A stretch of DNA of 64,000 nt, taken from assembly GCF_003633755.1 (NCBI RefSeq), contig NZ_RBIL01000002.1, forward strand, positions 1,612,001 through 1,676,000, given 5' to 3'. The notes under the pieces were generated by a model. It was not told the DNA's origin. It made no database searches and saw only the letters and a list, made by a program, of their open reading frames with translations. The stretch comes from Solirubrobacter pauli (GTDB taxonomy: Bacteria; Actinomycetota; Thermoleophilia; Solirubrobacterales; Solirubrobacteraceae). How positions within the stretch are numbered: position 1 is the first letter of the stretch; the number at the start of each line of letters is the position of its first letter. The position numbers and the translations under genes are program-made. Positions 1 to 8,180 of this stretch are shown here, one piece after another.

Positions 1-553
1 GGCCGCTGGGCGGGGCCCAGTTGGACGGAGGCGGCGCCGACGGGCCGGTGGGCGGCGGCGCGGACGCCGCGCCCGCGAGCGGGTCGCCGTGCGCGACCGG
101 CGGCGGCGCGGGCGTCGCCAGCGGGTCGCCCGAGGCCGGGGACGGCGTCGGCGGGCCGGAGTAGCCCGTCGGGATGCCTGGGGAGTGCGGCGGCGCGGGC
201 GGCGGCGGCGGGGTGCTGTGCCCCGGCGGCGGCCACGCGGGGCTCTGGGACTGGCCGGGCCAGGCCGGGCCGCCCGCGAGCGGGTCGCCGTGCGGTGCGG
301 GCGCCGCGGGGTCCGGGACCGGGCCGGGCGTGGCCGGCGGACCCGGGTGCGGACCCGCGAGCGGATCACCGTGCGGCGGCGACGCCGACTGCTGCGGCGG
401 GATCGGACGACCGTGCTTGTCGTACTCGACGTACCCGCCCGGCTGCTGCGGACCAGGCCGGGAAGCGCCCTGCTGGTTGATCTGGGACTGCACCTCGTCG
501 AGCTTGGTCTGCGCCTGCTCGGCGAGCTTCTTGGCCTTGTCAAGGAAGCCCAT
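1..553 (-). CDS. Proline-rich hypothetical protein, N-terminal part (3' end outside window)
   Basis: The reading frame is open from an ATG at 553 to the window edge, giving 184 residues with no stop seen. The first ~28 residues (starting MGFLDKAKKLAEQAQTKLDE) form a charged amphipathic helix. A long Pro/Gly/Ala/Ser-rich region follows, with the heptad HGDPLAG three times (encoded near 70-96, 270-296 and 352-376) and a variant SGDPLAT near 115-137. No signal peptide is visible. Such an N-terminus followed by a disordered linker is common in actinobacterial proteins that end in a short SHOCT-like or zinc-ribbon domain, but that end is not in the window. There is no strong ribosome site before the ATG. 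The plus-strand frames here are GC-rich shadows. Function unknown. Confidence 0.7.
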   Translation of the reverse strand, partial: MGFLDKAKKLAEQAQTKLDEVQSQINQQGASRPGPQQPGGYVEYDKHGRPIPPQQSASPPHGDPLAGPHPGPPATPGPVPDPAAPAPHGDPLAGGPAWPGQSQSPAWPPPGHSTPPPPPAPPHSPGIPTGYSGPPTPSPASGDPLATPAPPPVAHGDPLAGAASAPPPTGPSAPPPSNWAPPSG

Positions 554-952
554 GGCACGACGGTACCCGGTTCGGGCGTGTGCTCGCGTGGTGCTAACCG
601 GCGTCTCTTGTGGCCGAGCCGCGTGGAGCTCAGCTCGGGTGGCGGGCGTCGGGCTTCATCGCGCCGGGGAGCACACCGGCCTGGGCTGGTCAAGCCGGCC
701 GGGACCGGCGAGCCCCCGCGCGGGGTCAACCCGCGCTCACGGGCTCAGCCGCACTGAACGATCACTTTCCCACCTGTGCGGTGGAAAAGTGAACACTCGC
801 GCGACGCGCGGCCCGCGCGCGGGCGCACCCGGCGCAAGCCGCTCACCCGCACAAGAGCGCGCCGCCCGACGGGGTGCTCCCGAACCACGCCAGGCACCGG
901 CGCGCGCCACCCGCACTGAACTCCACGGGTGACGCGCTCCGGGTACGTGGTG
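554..952. other. 399-nt intergenic region
   Basis: This gap lies between the start of the Pro-rich gene and the stop of the first chemoreceptor gene, both on the minus strand. I see no convincing gene. Its one clear structure is the hairpin at 763-791. It probably holds the promoter of the Pro-rich gene and the terminator of nothing obvious on the plus strand. Confidence 0.6.
763..791. other. Near-perfect inverted repeat (12-bp arms)
   Basis: CACTTTCCCACC (763-774) and GGTGGAAAAGTG (780-791) pair over 12 positions with one mismatch around a 5-nt loop. It is AT-richer than its surroundings and has no following T-tract, so an operator is as likely as a terminator. Confidence 0.55.
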
Positions 953-2776
953 CTAGGCCGCCGTGAGGCGGAAGTGCCCGACCAGCGCCTCGAGGCGCTC
1001 GGCGGTGATGGCCAGCTCGGCCGCGCTGGAGGCGATCTCCTGCGTCGACGCGCTGGTCTCCTGGGTGGAGGCGGAGACCTGCTCGGCGGAGGCGGAGGAC
1101 TCCTCGGCGACGGAGGCGATCTCGGCGATCTCGTCCTGGGTGCGCTCCGAGTCGGCGGAGATCTGCTCGCTGGCGGCGGCGATCTCGGCGACGCGCTCGG
1201 CCATCGAGGCGACGGCCACGTCGATGCGCTGGAAGGCGTCGCGGGTCTGCTGGACGGTGACGACGCCGTCCTCGGTGCGGCGGGCGCCTTCCTCGACGAC
1301 GATGACGACGGAGTTGGTCTCGGTCTGCATCTCGCCGATCAGGCTGGAGATCTGCGAGGCGGCCGCCTGGGACTCCTCGGCCAGCTTGCGGACCTCTTCG
1401 GCGACGACGGCGAAGCCCTTGCCCTGCTCGCCCGCGCGGGCAGCCTCGATGGCCGCGTTGAGCGCCAGGAGGTTGGTCTGCTCGGCGATGCCGGTGATCG
1501 TGTCGACGATGCCGCCGATGCGCTCGGAGCGCTGGGCGAGGCCCTCGATCGCGGTCGTGATCTCGCGCGAGGCGTCGGCGACGTGCTGGATGGCGTCCGT
1601 GGCCTGCTCGGCCGCGGCGACGCCGTGACGGGCGACCTCGCCCGCGTCACCGGCGACGGTGGCGGCCTCGGACGCGGCCGTCGAGGACGCGCGCGCGGCG
1701 CGGGTGGTCTCCAGCGCGGTGTCGCGCGCGGTCTCGACCATGCGGACCTGGCGCTCGGCGCCCTGGGCCACGTCGCCCACGGCGGACGCGATCTCGGTGA
1801 CGGCGCGGCCGGCCTCCTCGGAGGTGGACGCCATCTGCTGCGACGCGGAGGCAACGCTGCCGGCGCTCGCGCTGACGTCGCCGACCACGCGCTCGAGGTC
1901 CACGACCAGCCGCTGCATGGCGACGCCGAGCAGGTCGCGCTCGGAGCGCGGCTTCGGCTCCACCGTCAGGTCGCCCGCGGCGACGCGCTCGGCGACCTCG
2001 GCCTGCTCGCGCAGGTAGTCGAGCATGTTGTCGAACGACTGCGCCATCGCGCCCAGCTCGTCACGGTTCTTGACGGTGATCGTCTGGTCGACGTCGCCCT
2101 CGGCGATGCCGTCGGCGGCGCGCTGCATCTCACGGACCGGGCCGACGATCGACCGCGTGATCAGCCACGCGATGCCGAGCGCGACCAGCGCGCCGATCAC
2201 GCCGAGGATGATCAGCTGCGTGCGCGCGCCCGCGTACGCCGAGTCCTGCTCGTTCTTGGCGTCCTTCACGAACTTCTCGGTGTCGGCGAAGATCGCCGCG
2301 TAGGACTCGCGGAAGCCGTCGAACGCCTCCTTGCCCTCGCCGATGCGCGCCTGCGCCTCGGCCTGCCCCTTCGGCCCGGACTGCACCAACGCGATCTGCG
2401 ACTCGAAGTACTTCTGCAGCGCGTCGATCTGCGGCCTGGCCTTGTCGACCAGCCCGGCCATGATCGGGTGCTTCGCGAGCAGCGGCTCCATCAGCTTCAG
2501 GTCGTCCTGGATGCCCTTGCGCCCCGCCTTGTACGGATCAAGGCTCGACTCGTCGCCCGTGACGAGGTACCCGCGCACGCCGGTCTCCTGGTTGACCATC
2601 TGGGTCAGCAGGTCCTGGGCCGCCGCCTTCAATGGGATGGCGTCCTCGACGTACGTGTTCTGAGCATTCTCGTTGACGGAGCCGGCGGAGCGAACGCCGA
2701 CGATGACTGCGCCGGCCAGGATGAGGAGCACGGCGCCGAAGCCGGCCAGCAGCTTCGTGCGGATGGTGAGGGACAA
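953..2776 (-). CDS. Methyl-accepting chemotaxis protein with CHASE3-like sensor
   Basis: A transmembrane chemoreceptor of 607 residues. TM1 lies at about 9-28. A helical extracytoplasmic sensor at about 35-185 carries the CHASE3-type signature [13 protein letters not shown] (62-74). TM2 is at about 187-207, followed by a HAMP domain to about 262 and a long coiled-coil signalling domain. The highly conserved tip has the [20 protein letters not shown] type sequence that binds CheA/CheW. The start is TTG, chosen because GGAG lies 8 nt upstream and TM1 follows at the usual distance. The next gene upstream is a second receptor sharing only the signalling half, so the sensors diverged after duplication or were swapped. 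No che genes are in the window. Ligand unknown. Confidence 0.93.
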   Translation of the reverse strand: MSLTIRTKLLAGFGAVLLILAGAVIVGVRSAGSVNENAQNTYVEDAIPLKAAAQDLLTQMVNQETGVRGYLVTGDESSLDPYKAGRKGIQDDLKLMEPLLAKHPIMAGLVDKARPQIDALQKYFESQIALVQSGPKGQAEAQARIGEGKEAFDGFRESYAAIFADTEKFVKDAKNEQDSAYAGARTQLIILGVIGALVALGIAWLITRSIVGPVREMQRAADGIAEGDVDQTITVKNRDELGAMAQSFDNMLDYLREQAEVAERVAAGDLTVEPKPRSERDLLGVAMQRLVVDLERVVGDVSASAGSVASASQQMASTSEEAGRAVTEIASAVGDVAQGAERQVRMVETARDTALETTRAARASSTAASEAATVAGDAGEVARHGVAAAEQATDAIQHVADASREITTAIEGLAQRSERIGGIVDTITGIAEQTNLLALNAAIEAARAGEQGKGFAVVAEEVRKLAEESQAAASQISSLIGEMQTETNSVVIVVEEGARRTEDGVVTVQQTRDAFQRIDVAVASMAERVAEIAAASEQISADSERTQDEIAEIASVAEESSASAEQVSASTQETSASTQEIASSAAELAITAERLEALVGHFRLTAA

Positions 2777-2883
2777 AGGGTCTCCAGGGGAGCGGTTTAC
2801 ACGGTTCGCTCACCGTGATCGCCCGGGCAACATCCGCTTTCCATCCCGTAAACGTCAAGGTTTCATCAAGAACCCCGGAAACG

Positions 2884-2914
2884 GGAACGGCCCGCCGATC
2901 GGGCGGGCCGTTCC
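2884..2914 (-). terminator. Strong GC hairpin between the two chemoreceptor genes
   Basis: A perfect 13-bp stem (GGAACGGCCCGCC / GGCGGGCCGTTCC) with a 5-nt loop lies 46 nt past the stop of the upstream chemoreceptor gene. There is no U-tract, as is usual in this group. It probably separates the two receptor genes into different transcripts. Confidence 0.65.
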
Positions 2915-2959
2915 GTGCGCGGGTCTGCGGACCCGATCGAGACCCGCGCGCCCTCCGAC

Positions 2960-4792
2960 TCAGGCGGCGACGGTGAAGCGCGCGACGAGCGAGTTCAGGT
3001 GCTCGGCCGTCCCGGACAGCGTCTGCGCCGACGCGGCGATCTCCTGCGCCGACGCGCTCGTCTGCTGCGTGGAGGCCGACACCTGCTCGGCCGACGCGCT
3101 GGACTCCTCGGCCACCGCGGCGACGTCGACGACCTCGTGCTCCGCGCGCGACGCCTCATGCGTGATCTGGTCCACGGCGGTGCTGATCTCGCCGACCCGC
3201 GCGGCCATGTCCTCGACGGCCGTGCCGATCGCCTCGAACGCCTCCCGCGTCCGCTCGACCGTCGCCACGCCGTCCTGCGTGCGCTGCGTGCCGTCGCTCA
3301 CCACGCCGACCACGCGCGCCGTCTCGGCCTGCATCTCGCCGATCAGGCCCGAGATCTCGGCGGCCGCGTTCCGCGACTCCTCGGCCAGCTTGCGCACCTC
3401 CTCGGCCACGACCGCGAAGCCGCGCCCCTGCTCGCCGGCGCGCGCGGCCTCGATCGCCGCGTTGAGCGCGAGCAGGTTGGTCTGCTCGGCCAGCCCGGTG
3501 ATCGTGCCGACGATCCCGCCGATCCGCTCGCTGCGGGCGGTCAGGGAGTCGATGGCCGTGCCGACCGCCGCCGACGACTCGGCGACCTCGCGCATCGCGG
3601 CGCTGGCGGACTCGGCGGCGCTGACGCCCTCCACGGCGACGGCGCGCGCATCGTCGGCGGCCTGCGCGGTCTCGTTGGCGACCGCGGCGCTCGTCTCGGC
3701 CGACCGGGCGGCGCCCTGGACGGCCTCACGCGCAGCTTCGACCCCGCGGACCTGGCGCTCGGCGCCGTGCGCGACCTCGGTCACGGCCGCGGCGATCTCC
3801 GAGACCGCACGGCCCGTGTCCTCCGACGTGGCCGCCATCTGCTGCGAGGCGGCGGCGACCGTCGCCGCCTGCTCGGCCATCTCGGCGACCGTGTCGGCCA
3901 GCTGCGCGCGCATGGTGTTGTAGGCCTCGACGGACGCCACCGTGTAGTTGCGGATCGCGCCGACGGCCTCGGCGACGTCGCCGATCTCGTCGCCCGACGT
4001 GCGGTGCAGCTCCGGCGTCACCGGCACCACCTCGACCGTCAGGTCACCCTTCGCGACCCGGCCGAGCGCGTGGGCCAGGTCCGTCGCGCAGTTGTCGCGC
4101 AGCATGTTCAGGCGGTGCAGGATCTCGTTGACGGCCTTGGTGATCCGCCCCGAGAACCAGAAGGCGAGCGCGAACCCGATCACCAGCGCCGCGCCGATCA
4201 GCAGCAGCGAGCGCGTGACGGCCGCGGAGGCCGTCGAGGTGATGTTCGCGTTGGTCTGCGCGGCGAGCTTGACCTCCGCGTCGAACAGGCGCGTGAAGCT
4301 CGCCGTGACCTTCGCCGCGGCGGGGACGGCCTCGGCCGTGTTGAGCGCGTACGCCTCCGGCTCACGGCCGGCCGCCGAGAGCTCCAGGACGCGGCCGCGG
4401 ATCGCGCGGTAGGCCGCGATGTCGGATTCCAGCGTCGTCAGCTCGGCGCTCAGCTCGCCCTTGCCGGCGAGCGCCGGAGCCACCGCGGCGAGGCGCTTGT
4501 CGATGCCCGCGGCGTTGCGCTTGAGCGCGGCCTCGACCTCCGCCTTGGCGGCCGGCGTCGTCTCGAGCAGGTGGTTGTTCACGAACGCGCGGTTCTCGTT
4601 GAACGTCGCGCGGGCCGTGCCCAGCTGCGACAGCGGCTGCACGGACTGCTCGTACAGCGCGTCCGAGTCCGCGTTCGCGGAGCGGATGTCGCTGATGCCG
4701 AACGCGCCGACGGTGCCGGTGAAGGCCAGCAGGACGGCCGAGCCGGCCAGCAGCTTGCTGCGTACGCCGAAGCGGGTGGGGAGGAAAGACAA
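2960..4792 (-). CDS. Methyl-accepting chemotaxis protein with four-helix-bundle-type sensor
   Basis: A second chemoreceptor of 610 residues. TM1 is at about 13-31 and an Ala/Glu-rich helical periplasmic-type domain at about 35-205 resembles the 4HB_MCP class. TM2 lies at about 213-233, followed by HAMP and a signalling domain with the same [20 protein letters not shown] tip as its neighbour. The start is TTG, with GGAG 8 nt upstream. That ribosome site sits in the 3' arm of a leader hairpin (4798-4839), which may control translation. It is probably an independent unit, since a strong hairpin follows its stop. The stimulus cannot be told from sequence. Confidence 0.93.
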   Translation of the reverse strand: MSFLPTRFGVRSKLLAGSAVLLAFTGTVGAFGISDIRSANADSDALYEQSVQPLSQLGTARATFNENRAFVNNHLLETTPAAKAEVEAALKRNAAGIDKRLAAVAPALAGKGELSAELTTLESDIAAYRAIRGRVLELSAAGREPEAYALNTAEAVPAAAKVTASFTRLFDAEVKLAAQTNANITSTASAAVTRSLLLIGAALVIGFALAFWFSGRITKAVNEILHRLNMLRDNCATDLAHALGRVAKGDLTVEVVPVTPELHRTSGDEIGDVAEAVGAIRNYTVASVEAYNTMRAQLADTVAEMAEQAATVAAASQQMAATSEDTGRAVSEIAAAVTEVAHGAERQVRGVEAAREAVQGAARSAETSAAVANETAQAADDARAVAVEGVSAAESASAAMREVAESSAAVGTAIDSLTARSERIGGIVGTITGLAEQTNLLALNAAIEAARAGEQGRGFAVVAEEVRKLAEESRNAAAEISGLIGEMQAETARVVGVVSDGTQRTQDGVATVERTREAFEAIGTAVEDMAARVGEISTAVDQITHEASRAEHEVVDVAAVAEESSASAEQVSASTQQTSASAQEIAASAQTLSGTAEHLNSLVARFTVAA

Positions 4793-4797
4793 GGGAA

Positions 4798-4839
4798 GGG
4801 CTCCTACAGGTGATCGGGTTACCTGCGGTATCGGAGCCC
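4798..4839 (-). promoter_or_regulatory. Leader hairpin sequestering a chemoreceptor ribosome-binding site
   Basis: On the minus strand GGGCTCC (4839-4833) can pair with GGAGCCC (4804-4798). Inside lies a second helix, CAGGT (4825-4821) with ACCTG (4811-4807). The GGAG of the outer 3' arm is the ribosome-binding site of the chemoreceptor gene, 8 nt before its TTG. I do not recognise a known riboswitch class. Two nested helices with an asymmetric internal loop fit a translational switch or an RNA thermometer. Confidence 0.5.
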
Positions 4840-4859
4840 TCCCTCAAGCCGAGGTCGGG

Positions 4860-4875
4860 CAAAGCTCAAGCTTTG
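4860..4875. terminator. Perfect palindrome over the LigD-like gene stop codon
   Basis: CAAAGCT and AGCTTTG form 7-bp arms around CA and include the TGA stop of the LigD-like gene. It could be part of a terminator or an operator upstream of the chemoreceptor gene. There is no U-tract. Confidence 0.35.
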
Positions 4876-5759
4876 ACCAAGTCCCGCGGCAAAGTGGCTG
4901 CGTGCGCGCCAATCTCGGCCCACGGGTCCCCCACCGCGGCCATCCGCGCCGCCATCGTGCGGAGCGTGAAGGCGTGCGGCGTCAAGCTCGCGTCGGCGAC
5001 CTCGTCCCAGGTCACCGGCGCGGAGACCGGCGCGCCGGCGAGCGCGCGCACGGCGTACGGCGCGACCAGCGTCTGCCCGTAGGTGTTGCGCGCGACGTCG
5101 ACGAGGATCCGCCCCTCGCGCTTCTCCTTGCGCCACTCGGTCGTGAGCGTGTCGGCGTGCTCGGCGGCCACGCGGTCGGCGAGGATCTGCGACGCCGCGC
5201 GGACCTCGTCGGCGTTCCGGGTGCGCTTGAGCGGTGCGACCACGTGGATCCCGCGCGAGCCGCTGAGCTTCGCGAACGGCACGAGCCCCACGTCCCGCAG
5301 CCGGTCACGCAGCGCGAGCGCGGCCCGGCGGATCTCGTCGAAGTCGTCCCCGCTCGGGTCCAGGTCGAACACGAGCCGGTCCGGCCGCTCCCGGCGGTCG
5401 CAGCGCGCGTTCCAGACGTGCGGCGTGACGCAGTTCTGCTGCGCGAGCCAGCGCAGCGTCTCCGCGTCGTTGATCATCCCGTGCGTGATGTCCCCGCCCT
5501 TGCGGCGCGAGACCTCGCAGCGGGCGACCCACTCCGGCGCGCCCTTCGGCAGCGACTGCTGGACGACGACGTCGTGGGCGATGCCCCGGTTCCACCGCCA
5601 CAGGTTCATCGGCCGGTCGCGCACGTGCGGGAGCATCACGTCGGCCACCCGCTCGTAGTAGTCCGCGAGATCCGCTTTGGTGATGCCGTCCGCGGGGAAC
5701 AACACCTTGTCGGGATTGGACAGCGGAACTCTCACCGGTGTGGACCGCTTAGGAGCCAT
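4866..5759 (-). CDS. Stand-alone LigD-type polymerase/primase domain protein
   Basis: A 297-residue protein matching the polymerase domain of bacterial NHEJ ligase D (archaeo-eukaryotic primase fold), which fills gaps and adds nucleotides at double-strand breaks. Visible motifs are the metal-binding FDLDP (D132, D134), the nucleotide-binding SGSRGIHV (166-173) and a third acidic residue in ILVDVARN (D221). Neither ligase nor phosphoesterase domain is fused, and no ku gene is in the window. I chose ATG 5759 because GAGGA lies 9 nt upstream and family homology begins just after it (PVRVPLSNPDKVLFP). An in-frame start at 5852 would run deep into the divergent gene. The ATG overlaps the ATG of the divergent gene within the tetranucleotide CATG. 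Confidence 0.88.
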   Translation of the reverse strand: MAPKRSTPVRVPLSNPDKVLFPADGITKADLADYYERVADVMLPHVRDRPMNLWRWNRGIAHDVVVQQSLPKGAPEWVARCEVSRRKGGDITHGMINDAETLRWLAQQNCVTPHVWNARCDRRERPDRLVFDLDPSGDDFDEIRRAALALRDRLRDVGLVPFAKLSGSRGIHVVAPLKRTRNADEVRAASQILADRVAAEHADTLTTEWRKEKREGRILVDVARNTYGQTLVAPYAVRALAGAPVSAPVTWDEVADASLTPHAFTLRTMAARMAAVGDPWAEIGAHAATLPRDLVKA

Positions 5760-7101
5760 GCGCAGGATCCTCGCATTTGCGATGGTCTCCGCGTGGGCGC
5801 TCGCCTGCAGCTCCGCCTCGGCGTCCACGGTCACGTCGAAGGTCGAGAGCATCCCCGACCAGCGCCAGGTCGCTTACCGGCACACGCTCACACTCACCGC
5901 CGCTCCCGGCGAGCGCAACGACGTCGAGATCCTGCCGGACGTCGACGCCGGGCTCGTGCGGCTCCGGGATGCCGCCGGTCTGACGCCGACGCCGCCCTGC
6001 GTCGCGCAGGACCCGACCACGGTCGCCTGCCCGCTGCAGGGGTATCCGAAGGTCGTCGCCTACCTCGGTGACGGCGATGATCGCTTCCGCAACGCGCGCG
6101 TCCCACCGTCCTCGGTCCCGGGTGTGGTGCATGGCGGGGCGGGGGACGACATGCTCGAAGACCGGGAAGGCACGGTGCTCGGCGGTCCGGGCAGCGACGT
6201 GCTGAGGGGCGCGATCCTCGACTACTCCGACGAGCCGCAAGGGGTGACCGTCGATCTTGGCGCGGGCGTGTCCGGCGCGGCCGGCGACCGGGACCTGCTC
6301 CTCCTGACCGCCGGCACCGCGGTGCGGGTCGTCGGCAGCCCCGGCCCGGACGTCACCCGGGGTGGGCACGACGTCCTGCGGGTCGAGAGCGGCGCGGGCG
6401 ACGACGTCGTCCACGGTGGCCGACTCGGCAACGACCTCAACGGCGGCCCCGGCGCTGACCGGCTGATCGGCGACGACGACGCCGACCTCCTGCAGGGCGG
6501 CCCCGGCGACGATCGCCTGGAAGGCGGCCGTGGGCGCGACGCGCTGTTCGGTGAGAGCTGGGCGCAGTACATCAGCCAGGTCTCGTCCGGCCCGTACGGG
6601 CGTACGCCGGACCTCGGCGAGACCGGCGACGACGTGCTCGACGGCGGTCCCGACCGCGACTCGCTCAACGGCGGGCCGGGCCGCGACCGCCTGCTCGCCC
6701 GCGACGGCGCGGCCGACGCGGAGGTGATCTGCTCCTCGACGCGGTTGCAGGGCGACACCGCGGTCGTCGACCGCCAGGACGACGCGTCCAACTGCCGCCA
6801 CGTCGACCGAGCGCGCGCCAACCGGCTCGAGCTCTACGGCCTCCTGCGCTCCGGCCCGCGCGAGCTCCGCCTGCTGGTCTCCTGCCCGCGCGGCGCCGCG
6901 CCCCGCGCCTGTCGCGGCCGCCTGCGGCTCGCGCATGAGGGTGCGGTCGTGAGCCGCCGGTCCATCGCCATCAAGCCCGGCCGGCGCGTGCGCGTGCCGC
7001 TCCGTCTCCGCGACGCCGATCGCCGCCTCGGCTACGGCGTCGTGCTGATGCTCGCTACGGGGAAGGCGTTGCGCGCCGACTACGACGGAGCGCGTCCGTG
7101 A
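5758..7101 (+). CDS. Secreted RTX-like calcium-repeat protein
   Basis: A 447-residue exported protein. The signal peptide MRRILAFAMVSAWALACSSA ends near residue 22. The middle (about 125-330) has degenerate RTX/hemolysin-type nonapeptides such as GGPGSDVLRG, GGPGADRLIG and GGPGDDRLEG, which in this family bind calcium in a parallel beta-roll. The last ~80 residues are basic and beta-rich and may attach to the cell surface. I chose the ATG at 5758 because the signal peptide begins there. The AGGAG directly before it leaves only 2 nt, so initiation may be weak or the true start slightly different. Its 3' end overlaps the convergent small gene by 47 nt. No catalytic domain is seen. Confidence 0.85.
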   Translation: MRRILAFAMVSAWALACSSASASTVTSKVESIPDQRQVAYRHTLTLTAAPGERNDVEILPDVDAGLVRLRDAAGLTPTPPCVAQDPTTVACPLQGYPKVVAYLGDGDDRFRNARVPPSSVPGVVHGGAGDDMLEDREGTVLGGPGSDVLRGAILDYSDEPQGVTVDLGAGVSGAAGDRDLLLLTAGTAVRVVGSPGPDVTRGGHDVLRVESGAGDDVVHGGRLGNDLNGGPGADRLIGDDDADLLQGGPGDDRLEGGRGRDALFGESWAQYISQVSSGPYGRTPDLGETGDDVLDGGPDRDSLNGGPGRDRLLARDGAADAEVICSSTRLQGDTAVVDRQDDASNCRHVDRARANRLELYGLLRSGPRELRLLVSCPRGAAPRACRGRLRLAHEGAVVSRRSIAIKPGRRVRVPLRLRDADRRLGYGVVLMLATGKALRADYDGARP

Positions 7102-7366
7102 AGCGCTTCGGGACGCGCGGGTCCTCCCCGCCCTCCCACAGCGTGATCACGATCAGCTCGCCGCGCGGCTTGTCCTCGATGCAGATGTAGACGAGCTCGC
7201 CGTCCTCGAGGTCCCGGACCAGCAGCGCGCCGCGCGAGCCCGGCTCGACGCGTCCCGCGTCGACCGCCCGCGAGACGCGGCCCGTCACTTCCAGCTTGGG
7301 ATCGAGCGCGCCTCGGACGCGCTGGAGGTATCGCTCGGCCGCGTGGTCGGTTACGGCTACCAGCAC
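7055..7366 (-). CDS. Hypothetical protein, 103 aa
   Basis: A small soluble protein with a GTG start, opening MLVAVTDHAAERYLQRVRG and rich in Arg, Glu and Asp. The centre alternates strands (GALLVRDLEDGELVYICIED, IVITLWEGG) and the tail is basic. The opening resembles DUF4258-like or toxin-like small folds (H-x2-ER-x2-QR), but I do not recognise the family with confidence. It is convergent with the RTX-like gene, overlapping it by 47 nt, and lies 157 nt upstream of the dapB stop codon. The amino-acid composition looks like a real protein, not a GC-rich shadow, hence the call. Confidence 0.6.
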   Translation of the reverse strand: MLVAVTDHAAERYLQRVRGALDPKLEVTGRVSRAVDAGRVEPGSRGALLVRDLEDGELVYICIEDKPRGELIVITLWEGGEDPRVPKRFTDALRRSRRATPSP

Positions 7367-7523
7367 GGCCGCCTCGGGCCTCGGCGGATCGCTGGTGGCA
7401 GCAACGGTCGTCGCTGCCGGTGCGCGCAGGCCGCTCGCATACTGGTGGTACGTGTGCGGCCGGTGCGTGCCGGCAGCGGCGGGCGGGGCCCGCCAGAATC
7501 CGTCGAGGTCCGGGGCGGCCGTG

Positions 7524-8180
7524 CTAGGGCCACAAGAGCTTCTCGAGCCCGATCACGGGAGACTCGGGCAGCTCGGCCACCTTGCGGATCGCCAGCAGGA
7601 CGCCGGGCATGAAGCTCGTGCGGTCGGTCGTGACGTGGCGCAGGGTGAGGGTCTGGGCGACATCGCCGAAGATCACGTCCTGGTCGGCGACGACGCCGGG
7701 CAGGCGGACCGAGTGGATCGGCACGTCGCCGTCCATCAGCTCCGCGGTGCGGGCGGCGGTGCCGGACGGCGCGTCGACCTTCGCGGGATGGTGGTACTCG
7801 ATGATCTCGGCACGGTCCATGATCTTCGACGCCTCGGCGGCGAAGCGCATCATCAGCACCGCGCCGATCGCGAAGTTCGGGGCGGCGAAGACCTTGCCCG
7901 GCGTGCCTTCGACGGCACGCCGCAGGTCCTCCTCACGCCAGCCGGTCGCGCCGATGACGACGTGCACGCCGGCCGCGGTGGCCTGCGTGATGTTGCCCAG
8001 CACCTGGTCGGGGAGCGTGAAGTCGACGAGCACGTCGGTGCCGTCGAGCACGTCGGCGACCGAGGTGCCGAGCGACGGGTCGGCGCGGCCGACGAGCTCC
8101 ATGTCGTCGGCGCCGTCGACCGCGGCGCACGTCGTCGCGCCCATGCGTCCCGCGGCGCCCGCCACCGCCACGCGGATCAT
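7524..8180 (-). CDS. dapB: 4-Hydroxy-tetrahydrodipicolinate reductase
   Basis: Reduces 4-hydroxy-tetrahydrodipicolinate with NAD(P)H in lysine and diaminopimelate synthesis. The N-terminal Rossmann motif is VAVAGAAGRMG. The substrate-binding, catalytic segment is EIIEYHHPAKVDAPSGTA, with the His pair, Lys and SGTA typical of DapB. A C-terminal HSVRLPG segment is also conserved. At 218 residues it is shorter than most family members (about 245-270), with the loss in the helix between SGTA and HSVRLPG. ATG 8180 is chosen because it overlaps the stop of the M16 gene (ATGA), pointing to translational coupling. It is last in the pnp-M16-dapB run. Confidence 0.93.
   Translation of the reverse strand: MIRVAVAGAAGRMGATTCAAVDGADDMELVGRADPSLGTSVADVLDGTDVLVDFTLPDQVLGNITQATAAGVHVVIGATGWREEDLRRAVEGTPGKVFAAPNFAIGAVLMMRFAAEASKIMDRAEIIEYHHPAKVDAPSGTAARTAELMDGDVPIHSVRLPGVVADQDVIFGDVAQTLTLRHVTTDRTSFMPGVLLAIRKVAELPESPVIGLEKLLWP

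Noticed and set aside
89-932. Plus-strand frames over the first gene
   Set aside because: Arg/Gly-rich low-complexity translations complementary to the Pro-rich gene, with no start signal.
929-2818. Long plus-strand frame antisense to the first chemoreceptor
   Set aside because: It mirrors the receptor coding frame, is made of Gly/Asp/Leu/Arg runs, and has no domain; a GC-rich shadow.
4798-4839. Cyclic-di-GMP (GEMM) riboswitch in the chemoreceptor leader
   Set aside because: The conserved GEMM core bases and tetraloop-receptor are not present; only the hairpin is kept as a finding.
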